The notes beneath the pieces are model-generated. The model worked only from the letters and a program-made list of their open reading frames with translations, made no database searches and had not been told where the DNA came from. The translations under genes were made by a program, and so were the position numbers. Shown in pieces: positions 1 to 6,034 of a stretch of DNA of 8,134 nucleotides. This stretch comes from a bacterium (GTDB lineage: Bacteria > Desulfobacterota > Deferrisomatia > Deferrisomatales > BM512), in the NCBI GenBank assembly GCA_009724975.1, contig SRXB01000084.1, forward strand, positions 1 to 8,134, given 5' to 3'. Numbering within the stretch: the stretch's first letter is position 1; every line of letters starts with the position of its first letter.

Positions 1-1518
1 GAGGCGGTGACGGGCGATCAGCTGGCGCAGGTCGTGGGTTATGACCGCCATCGTCCCCTCGAAATTCCCGAGGGCGCTTTTCAGTGTCGCGCAGGCCTCG
101 ATATCGAGGTGGTTGGTGGGCTCGTCCAGCAAAAGGAGGTTTCCGGGCGCGGCCATCATCTTGGCAAGCACCAGCCGCGATTTCTCGCCGCCCGAGAGCA
201 CCGCCACCTTCTTATCCACATCATCGCCGGAAAAGAGGAACGCGCCCAGGAGCGAGCGGGCCTCCTTTTCGGTGCGGACCCCCGGGAGGGTCAAGACCTC
301 CTCAAGGACGGTGCGGTGGCCGCTCAAAAGCTCCATCTGGTGCTGGGAAAAGTAACTTCTCGTAACATTGTGGCCCAGCTTCACCGAACCCGAGAGCGGC
401 TCGAAGACCCCCGCCATCAATTTGAGCAGGGTTGACTTGCCAGCCCCGTTCGGCCCTATCAAAACGACCTTGTCGCCGCGATAAAGGCGAAAATCAAGGC
501 TCTCGTAAACAATCAGCGGCCCGTACCCCGCCCTTACCGCATCGACGCTCACCACCTCTTTGCCCGAGCGCTCCGGCTGGGGGAACTTTATCGAGGGTCG
601 CGAGGAGTAAAACTCCGCGGGGGCCTCGATCTCCTCCTTTTCGAGGCGCTTTATGCGCGACTGCACCTGCGCGGCCTTGGTGTTCTTGGCCCTGAAGCGC
701 TCTATGAAGCGCTCCTCCTCGGCCCGCTGGCGCATCTTGCGCTCAAAGGCGGCGCGCTCCTGCTCGGCGCGAAGGTCGCGCTCCTCGACATATTTAGAGT
801 AATTGCCCTTGGTCCTTGAGACCCCGCTTCGCCCTATCGCGACAACCCCGTTTACTATGCGGTCCAGAAAAGAGACGTCGTGAGAGACTATGACGAAACC
901 GGCCTTTGATTTTTGGATGAACTCCTCAAGCCAGAGGAGGGTGACGATATCCAGGTGGTTGGTGGGCTCGTCCAGCAAGATGACATCGGGGTTTTTCAGC
1001 AAGATTCGGGCAAGGAGCGCCCTCATGCGCCAGCCGCCCGAGAAGGTCGAAAGGCGGCGGGAAAAATCCTTCTCCGGAAAACCCAGCCCCGAAAGAATCC
1101 GCCTCGCCTCCGAGCGCAGGGTCCAGCCACCCAGATGCTCGAAGCGCGACTGCATGTGCCCCAGCCTCTCCAGAAGGGCCGGAGAGCTTTCGCCCCCCTC
1201 AAGGACCTTTCGTATCTCCTCTATTCCGGCGGTAACCTCTTTTAGCTCGCCGGAGACGTTCTCGACGAAATCCAAAAGGGCCTCGCCCGACTCCACCGAA
1301 AGCTCCTGCGGCAGATACCCGATTGAAGAGCCCTTGCGGCCCCTCACCTCGCCCTCGTCGGCGTGCTCCTCGCCCGCCAGAATCTTAAGCAAAGTCGTCT
1401 TGCCGGAGCCGTTCGGCCCCACGAGGGCGATCTTATCCGGCCCCTCCACGCGGATGGAGACGTCGCAAAAAAGGGTGCGCCCGCCGAAGGATTTGGAGAG
1501 AGATAAGGCGTCCAGCAA
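1..1518 (-). CDS. ABC-F family ATPase, YheS/Uup-like (3' end beyond window)
   Basis: Two tandem ABC ATPase domains on one chain with no membrane segment, the layout of ABC-F proteins, which bind the ribosomal E site and relieve stalled or difficult translation in the cytoplasm. Counting from the TTG at 1516-1518: domain 1 has Walker A GPNGSGKTT (34-42), signature FSGGWRMR (159-166), Walker B and D-loop LLDEPTNHLD (181-190) and H-loop SHD (212-214). A charged linker of about 85 residues follows, including KNTKAAQVQSRIKRLEKEE, typical of the P-site tRNA interaction motif. Domain 2 has GPNGAGKST (355-363), LSGGEKSR (441-448), LLDEPTNHLD (463-472) and THD (494-496). The 506 visible residues lack the C-terminal part of a family usually near 630 residues. 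An in-frame TAA lies two codons upstream, so TTG (or the adjacent CTG) is the earliest start; no good Shine-Dalgarno is visible. It begins 12 nt after the hgcB TAA, which suggests translational coupling. The exact subfamily is uncertain. Confidence 0.93.
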   Translation of the reverse strand, partial: MLDALSLSKSFGGRTLFCDVSIRVEGPDKIALVGPNGSGKTTLLKILAGEEHADEGEVRGRKGSSIGYLPQELSVESGEALLDFVENVSGELKEVTAGIEEIRKVLEGGESSPALLERLGHMQSRFEHLGGWTLRSEARRILSGLGFPEKDFSRRLSTFSGGWRMRALLARILLKNPDVILLDEPTNHLDIVTLLWLEEFIQKSKAGFVIVSHDVSFLDRIVNGVVAIGRSGVSRTKGNYSKYVEERDLRAEQERAAFERKMRQRAEEERFIERFRAKNTKAAQVQSRIKRLEKEEIEAPAEFYSSRPSIKFPQPERSGKEVVSVDAVRAGYGPLIVYESLDFRLYRGDKVVLIGPNGAGKSTLLKLMAGVFEPLSGSVKLGHNVTRSYFSQHQMELLSGHRTVLEEVLTLPGVRTEKEARSLLGAFLFSGDDVDKKVAVLSGGEKSRLVLAKMMAAPGNLLLLDEPTNHLDIEACATLKSALGNFEGTMAVITHDLRQLIARHRL

Positions 1519-1530
1519 CTTTTACAACCG

Positions 1531-1842
1531 TTAGCAGCAGGAAGAAGGTGATGACGGACCGTCACCGCAGCCGTCGCTTCAGTCGGGGGGAGCCCCGCTT
1601 ATCCAGCTTCGAAGTATGGCCTCTGCGCATCCGACCCCGGGCTTTACCGATATGGCTCCGGCGGGGCAGTTTCTGGCGCAGGCCCCGCACTCTATGCACT
1701 TTTTTGGGGCGACGAGGGAGACCTTGCGGTCCGAAGCCTCGAAAACCGAGTGGGGGCAGACATCCAGACAGAGAAAACAACCCACGCACCTCTCCCTGTC
1801 GAACTTGAGGGTGGTGAGCCCGAGATAATCAAAGCCCTTCAT
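1531..1842 (-). CDS. hgcB: HgcB, mercury-methylation ferredoxin, probable selenoprotein with in-frame TGA (Sec88)
   Basis: Small 2x[4Fe-4S] ferredoxin. In known systems HgcB supplies electrons to the corrinoid of HgcA and handles Hg(II). Cluster motifs are CVGCFLCLDVCP (C19, C22, C25, C29) and CIECGACARNCP (C49, C52, C55, C59). C72 in GVGCA matches the essential C73 of the Pseudodesulfovibrio ND132 protein. The frame meets TGA at 1579-1581 after 87 codons, but continues in frame as SDGCGDGPSSPSSCC and then TAA. The vicinal CC end matches the C94/C95 pair of ND132 HgcB (about 95 residues), so the 103-residue reading is preferred, with Sec at 88. A SECIS-like hairpin follows the TGA. The ATG lies 3 nt after the hgcA TAG, with a strong GGGAGGA ribosome site inside the last hgcA codons. 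The identity as HgcB is very likely from motifs plus the hgcA neighbour. The Sec call is inference: a stop mutation or a base error is the alternative, giving an 87-residue protein (1579-1842). Confidence 0.9.
1546..1581 (-). promoter_or_regulatory. Putative bacterial SECIS element just after the hgcB UGA
   Basis: Counting from the U of UGA (base 1581) as nt 1, nt 16-21 GGUGAC can pair with nt 27-32 GUCAUC (one G-U pair). The apical loop is GGUCC (nt 22-26, bases 1560-1556). G22-C26 could close it further to a GUC loop. In the E. coli fdhF SECIS the loop AGGUCU places the SelB-contacting G23 and U24 at exactly these positions, and the flanking nucleotides here are also GGUC. An alternative fold, GGUGA (16-20) with UCACC (31-35), gives a larger loop. 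The hairpin lies inside coding sequence, as bacterial SECIS elements do. I folded this by eye; no energy was computed and no selA, selB or selC gene lies in the window. Confidence 0.6.
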
Positions 1843-1845
1843 GGC

Positions 1846-3015
1846 CTATCCTCCCGCCATAAAGCCGGAAGCGACGAAAAGCCCCAGCCCCGTCAGCGCC
1901 GCCGCTATCTGCACCGGCAAATAGCGCCTCATCTCGCGTTCCACGCCGGTCGGCGAGGTGAAAGGCGTCGAGCCGGTGAAATTCATCGCCGCGAAAGAAG
2001 AGAGCGCCGCCGCGAGGAGGGCCGCGCCGCCCCTGTCGAAGGGAGAAAGCTCCACCGGCCAGCCCAACGCCATCGCCGCCGACGCCAGTGCTCCGGTGAT
2101 TAACCCCTTCATCGCGAAGGGCCGCCCGGGAATGGCCCGCAAAAAAGCCGGAACCAGCGCCGCCCCCGCGAAAATCCCTCCCAAAAGCATCGAAACGAGG
2201 AAAAACCCCCGCTCCCACGCGGCCTGGGCCGACCAGCCGAAGCCGGAGATTCCGGCAAGGGCGAAAGCCACTGGAAACGCCCATTTTGAATGCTTCAGCA
2301 AAAGGCCAAACTCCATGGGTATGAGGACCAGCCTCTCCCAGAGGGTGAAAGTGGCCTCGCGCATCCTTGCGGTGGCGACGCGCCCGTTCGCGAGGTATTC
2401 CCCGAGGTCCGAGGCCCTTATCGGCCCGTAAAAAACCCTAAAGCCCGAGGCTTTTTTAACCTCGTGGGCGCTGACCCCGACCGCGCCGTACTGCGGCAGT
2501 ATAATCTCGGCCTTGGCCACGATATCTTTAACCCGCGAGAACTCAAGGCGCCTTAAAAGCTCCGAAGTGCCGAAGGTCCCCTTGCCAGCCGCGCACCAGA
2601 CATTGATTCCCCTGGTGTCGAGCACTAAAACCCAGAGGTTTTGCCCCTTCCATTCCTCCCTCAGGATGTCGAAGGTGAGCTTGTAGTTGCAGGTCGCGAC
2701 CAATGGAGAGCCCGCGTCCGGCGAGCCGAAGGCGTAAAGACCCGCCGGAATCGAGTAGGGGGTTTTGCCCCGCCAGAGGCGCGCCCTGACCGCGCCGAAG
2801 ACCTCCTCGCGCCCGATTTTTTGGGAGACGAAGGGAACGCGCCCCGCCCTTGTCTCCGCAAAGCCCGCGACCCAGCTCTTTTTTTCAAGGGCCCGAAGCT
2901 CCTCGTCCGACCAGGAAGTCTTGATGAGCCTAAGAAGCGGCTCCTCAAAAATATGGTGCGCGCCGCCGCTTCCCCCGCAGCCGCAATCGCATCCATCATC
3001 AACCTTTTTGACCAT
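1846..3015 (-). CDS. hgcA: HgcA, corrinoid methyltransferase of mercury methylation
   Basis: HgcA carries a methyl group on a membrane-tethered corrinoid and transfers it to Hg(II), making methylmercury. The 389-residue protein has a cytosolic corrinoid-binding domain (about 55-205) with the diagnostic cap-helix motif NVWCAAGK (138-145). C141 matches C93 of ND132, the unusual Co ligand. About five hydrophobic segments follow (roughly 246-264, 270-292, 303-320, 328-346, 366-386), the expected membrane domain. The ATG at 3013-3015 is preferred because AAGGGGA sits 5 nt upstream; a TTG at 3033 would add six residues. The N-terminus has an odd Cys/Gly-rich stretch, GCDCGCGG (C9, C11, C13), before the usual domain. 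This makes the protein longer than the 338 residues of ND132 HgcA. It ends with TAG, and hgcB starts 3 nt later. The motif is specific to this family, so the identity is very secure; methylation activity itself is inferred. Confidence 0.96.
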   Translation of the reverse strand: MVKKVDDGCDCGCGGSGGAHHIFEEPLLRLIKTSWSDEELRALEKKSWVAGFAETRAGRVPFVSQKIGREEVFGAVRARLWRGKTPYSIPAGLYAFGSPDAGSPLVATCNYKLTFDILREEWKGQNLWVLVLDTRGINVWCAAGKGTFGTSELLRRLEFSRVKDIVAKAEIILPQYGAVGVSAHEVKKASGFRVFYGPIRASDLGEYLANGRVATARMREATFTLWERLVLIPMEFGLLLKHSKWAFPVAFALAGISGFGWSAQAAWERGFFLVSMLLGGIFAGAALVPAFLRAIPGRPFAMKGLITGALASAAMALGWPVELSPFDRGGAALLAAALSSFAAMNFTGSTPFTSPTGVEREMRRYLPVQIAAALTGLGLFVASGFMAGG

Positions 3016-3148
3016 GAAATCCCCTTTGGGCAACCATTTTCAACCGCCCGAATGATACTAGAGGCGGCCCCTCTTGTCTTTTCAAAAAGCGGACTTATTT
3101 TTTAATTCGAGAGTGATTTTAAAAGAAAACCGGCAAAAGGAAAGGACC
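3016..3148. promoter_or_regulatory. Divergent intergenic region between hgcA and clpB with candidate promoters
   Basis: These 133 bp separate the two divergent units and must hold both promoters unless transcription enters from outside. Toward clpB, TTGTCT (3074-3079) and TATTTT (3096-3101), 16 nt apart, make a weak sigma70-like pair. Toward hgcA, TTGAAA (3085-3080) and TAGTAT (3060-3055) are 19 nt apart; TCTAGT (3062-3057) would give 17 nt. The two -35 boxes overlap, so the promoters could interfere. I see no clear sigma32 site (CTTGAAA plus CCCCAT) for clpB and no CIRCE-type inverted repeat. The assignments are by eye. Confidence 0.35.
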
Positions 3149-5755
3149 ATGGATTTTCAGAATTTCACGCAAAAATCGCAAGAAGCGGTCAACTCGGCCC
3201 AAAGGGCCGCGATAAAGCTCGGCCATCAGGAGGTTGACGCACCGCACCTTGCCCTAGCCCTGATTACGCAGGAGGAGGGGCTTATTCCGAGGCTTTTGGA
3301 GAAAATCGGCGCTCCGACGGAGCCCCTTAAGGCAAAAATAAGCCGCGAGCTTGAGAAAAAGCCCTCCGTCAGCGGCCCGGGGGCCGAAGCGGGCAAGGTC
3401 TACATCACCAAGGCGCTGCAAAAGGTCTTTGTGCGGGCCGAGGAGGAAGCGAAAAAGCTCAAGGACTCCTTCGTCTCGGTGGAGCACCTCTTTTTGGCGC
3501 TCCTTGAGGAGGGCGGAGAGACCGGAAAGACTCTTTCGGCTTCCGGCGCAGACAGGACGGCCTTCCTCGCGGCGCTCAAAGAGGTTCGAGGCAGCCACAA
3601 GGTGGAATCGGACAACCCCGAAGCCACTTACGAGGCCCTTTCGCGCTACGGGCGCGACCTCGTGAAAGAGGCGCGGGCGGGAAAGCTTGACCCCGTCATT
3701 GGCCGCGACGAGGAGATTCGCCGCGCCATAAGGATTCTATCCCGAAAAACGAAAAACAACCCAGTCCTCATCGGCGAGCCGGGGGTGGGCAAAACGGCGA
3801 TAGCCGAGGGTCTGGCCCAGCGGATAGTCGCGGGCGACGTGCCGGAGGGGCTCAAAGAGAAGACCGTTTACGCACTGGACATGGGATCGCTCATCGCTGG
3901 GGCAAAGTACCGCGGGGAGTTCGAGGAGAGGCTCAAAGCGGTCCTTGGCGAGATAAAAGCCTCCGAGGGGAGGATTCTCCTCTTCATCGACGAGATGCAC
4001 ACCATCGTGGGCGCGGGCAAGGCCGAAGGGGCCATGGACGCGGGCAACATGCTAAAGCCCCTGCTGGCGCGCGGCGAGCTTCACTGCATAGGCGCGACCA
4101 CCCTCGACGAATACCGAAAGCACGTGGAGAAGGACCCCGCCCTTGAGAGGCGCTTCCAGCCGGTACTGGTGGGCGAGCCGACTGTTGAGGAGACAATCTC
4201 CATCCTTCGCGGCCTAAAGGAGCGCTTCGAGGTTCACCACGGGGTGCACATTCAGGACGCGGCCCTCGTCTCTGCGGCTATTTTGAGCCACCGCTACATC
4301 TCCGATCGCTTTTTGCCGGACAAAGCGATAGACCTCGTCGACGAGGCATGCGCAACCATCCGCACCGAGATGGATTCGCTTCCGGCTGAGCTCGACCAGA
4401 TAAAGCGAAAGGTTATGCAGCTCCAGATAGAAGAGGCCGCGCTTAAGAAAGAGAAGGACAAGGGGTCGAAGGAGCGTCTTGAGGAGCTTAGAAAGACCCT
4501 CGCCGACCTCGCCGAGAGGCTTGGCGCGATGACCGCGAAGTGGGAGAACGAGAAAAAGGCCCTTACCGGCGTCCGCGACCTTCGCGGCAGAATCGAGAAG
4601 GTCCGCCACGAAATAACCCTGGCCGAGCGCGACTACGACCTTGAAAAGGCCGCCAAGCTCAAACACGGCGAACTTCCGAACCTTGAAAGGGAGCTTGCCG
4701 AAAGAGAGGCAGCCCTTCACAAGAGCGAGGGGGAGGAAAAACTCCTTCGCGAGGAGGTGACGGAGGAGGAGATTTCCCGCATCGTCTCGCGCTGGACAGG
4801 CATACCCGTCACCCGCCTTCAGGAGGGGGAGCGCGAAAAGCTCCTCAATCTCGACAAAATCCTCCACAACCGCGTAATAGGGCAGGAGGAGGCGGTATCG
4901 CTGGTCTCCGACGCCGTTATCCGCGCCCGCGCCGGAATAAAAGACCCCAGAAGGCCCATAGGCTCCTTTTTGTTCCTCGGCCCCACCGGCGTGGGTAAGA
5001 CGGAGCTTGCCAAGACCCTCGCCGAGGCGCTTTTCGACAGCGAGGAGAACATAGTCCGCATCGACATGAGCGAATACATGGAAAAGCACACCGTCTCGCG
5101 CCTGGTAGGAGCCCCGCCCGGCTACATCGGCTACGAGGAGGGCGGCCAGCTCACCGAGGCGGTGCGCCGAAAGCCTTACAGCGTAATCCTCTTCGACGAG
5201 GTGGAAAAGGCGCACCACGATGTCTTCAACGTCCTTTTGCAGGTCCTTGACGACGGCAGGCTCACCGATGCGCAGGGGCGCACCGTCGATTTCAAGAACA
5301 CGGTAATCATCATGACCTCCAACATCGGCTCCCCCCACCTGCTGGAAGGCCTCTCGAAGGAGGGAGAGATTACCGAAAGGGCCAGAAAGGCGGTAATGGG
5401 AGAGCTTAGAAGCCACTTTCGTCCGGAATTCCTGAACCGCGTGGACGAAATAGTCCTCTTCAAGCCCCTCACCCACTCCGAGATAGCGAAAATAGTGGAG
5501 CTGATGACGGGCAAGCTCCGTTCGCGCCTCGCCGACCGCTCCATAACGCTGGAGCTTTCGCCGGAGGCGGTGAAATTCATCGCCGACGAGGGTTACGATC
5601 CCGTATACGGCGCACGCCCCCTCGCCCGCTTCATCCAGCGCAACCTCGAAACGGCGATAGGCCGCGCTCTCATCTCGCGGGAAATCGCCGACGGTGCTAA
5701 GATACGGGTCACCATGAAGGATGGCGCTCTTTTTATAGGCCACGAGAATCCGTGA
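3149..5755 (+). CDS. clpB: ClpB, ATP-dependent protein disaggregase
   Basis: Hsp100 hexameric disaggregase that works with DnaK in the cytoplasm to pull proteins out of aggregates. The 868 residues match the usual length (about 857-870). Parts in order: N-terminal Clp repeat domain (1-145, starting MDFQNFTQKSQEAV); NBD1 with Walker A GEPGVGKT (209-216), pore-loop Y254 in GAKYRGEFEER and Walker B FIDE (279-282); the long coiled-coil middle domain that separates ClpB from ClpA and ClpC (about 410-534); NBD2 with Walker A GPTGVGKT (611-618), pore-loop Y659 in GYIGYEEGG, Walker B LFDE (681-684) and sensor-2 GARPL near the C-terminus. The ATG at 3149 follows GGAAAGGA and aligns with the family N-terminus; the open frame upstream to 3074 has no family match. 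It stops with TGA and is followed by yacG. Confidence 0.98.
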   Translation: MDFQNFTQKSQEAVNSAQRAAIKLGHQEVDAPHLALALITQEEGLIPRLLEKIGAPTEPLKAKISRELEKKPSVSGPGAEAGKVYITKALQKVFVRAEEEAKKLKDSFVSVEHLFLALLEEGGETGKTLSASGADRTAFLAALKEVRGSHKVESDNPEATYEALSRYGRDLVKEARAGKLDPVIGRDEEIRRAIRILSRKTKNNPVLIGEPGVGKTAIAEGLAQRIVAGDVPEGLKEKTVYALDMGSLIAGAKYRGEFEERLKAVLGEIKASEGRILLFIDEMHTIVGAGKAEGAMDAGNMLKPLLARGELHCIGATTLDEYRKHVEKDPALERRFQPVLVGEPTVEETISILRGLKERFEVHHGVHIQDAALVSAAILSHRYISDRFLPDKAIDLVDEACATIRTEMDSLPAELDQIKRKVMQLQIEEAALKKEKDKGSKERLEELRKTLADLAERLGAMTAKWENEKKALTGVRDLRGRIEKVRHEITLAERDYDLEKAAKLKHGELPNLERELAEREAALHKSEGEEKLLREEVTEEEISRIVSRWTGIPVTRLQEGEREKLLNLDKILHNRVIGQEEAVSLVSDAVIRARAGIKDPRRPIGSFLFLGPTGVGKTELAKTLAEALFDSEENIVRIDMSEYMEKHTVSRLVGAPPGYIGYEEGGQLTEAVRRKPYSVILFDEVEKAHHDVFNVLLQVLDDGRLTDAQGRTVDFKNTVIIMTSNIGSPHLLEGLSKEGEITERARKAVMGELRSHFRPEFLNRVDEIVLFKPLTHSEIAKIVELMTGKLRSRLADRSITLELSPEAVKFIADEGYDPVYGARPLARFIQRNLETAIGRALISREIADGAKIRVTMKDGALFIGHENP

Positions 5756-5823
5756 TGGAGCTAAAATTTTCCCGGAGGTAAACCCGCGAGGTAGTGCCTT
5801 CGTCAAATGAGTGTTTAAAAGCG

Positions 5824-5997
5824 ATGGTCATGACCGTAAAATGCCCTACCTGCAAAAAAGAGACTGCGTGGGAAGAGAACCGCTTCCGGCCCTTCTGCTC
5901 GGAGAGATGCAAGCTGATTGATTTTTCCAAGTGGCTCGACCAGAAGTACGCAATCGAGGTCTTCGATCCCGAAGACGACGACCAAAAGAGCAATTAA
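5824..5997 (+). CDS. yacG: YacG, zinc-finger DNA gyrase inhibitor
   Basis: Small zinc protein. In E. coli YacG binds the C-terminal region of GyrB and blocks DNA binding by gyrase. From the ATG at 5824 it has 57 residues, with zinc ligands C7, C10, C25 and C29 in the family pattern CPTC...RPFCSERCKLIDFSKW, followed by an acidic tail (DPEDDD), as in E. coli. The start is uncertain. GTG at 5794 gives 67 residues and has GGAGGT 14 nt upstream plus GAGG almost touching it; ATG at 5824 or 5830 fits the family N-terminus better but lacks a clear ribosome site. It lies 68 nt after clpB and 37 nt before the degP-like gene on the same strand, so it is probably cotranscribed. In many proteobacteria it sits with coaE instead; the placement here between proteostasis genes looks incidental. 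Confidence 0.9.
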   Translation: MVMTVKCPTCKKETAWEENRFRPFCSERCKLIDFSKWLDQKYAIEVFDPEDDDQKSN

Positions 5998-6034
5998 GGA
6001 CTTTTTCAAGCTAATTTTAAGGCGGAGAGCAAAG

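Noticed and set aside
101..980. Near-identical stretches around 108-131 and 950-977, resembling a direct repeat
   Set aside because: They encode the DEPTNHLDI motif in the two ATPase domains of the same protein; this is domain duplication, not a mobile repeat.
7..1534. Several plus-strand open frames of 87-214 codons
   Set aside because: They lie opposite the ABC-F gene, whose minus-strand frame is continuous with every ATPase motif in place. They are shadows.
1344..1565. Minus-strand frame of 73 codons spanning the hgcB end and ABC-F start
   Set aside because: It overlaps both genes in another frame and has no family features.
1579..1581. Genome-wide reassignment of TGA to Trp or Gly as the reason for the in-frame TGA
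   Set aside because: degP and clpB end at TGA at their family C-termini, and Trp is TGG in the recognised proteins.
3074..3148. Longer ClpB N-terminus from an upstream start at 3074
   Set aside because: The 25 extra residues match nothing in the family, and the ATG at 3149 has a good ribosome site and the usual first residues.
4214..5806. Open frame of 530 codons on the minus strand opposite clpB
   Set aside because: It is antisense to a fully conserved clpB, has no recognisable domain, and is explained by GC-rich codon use leaving the opposite strand free of stops.
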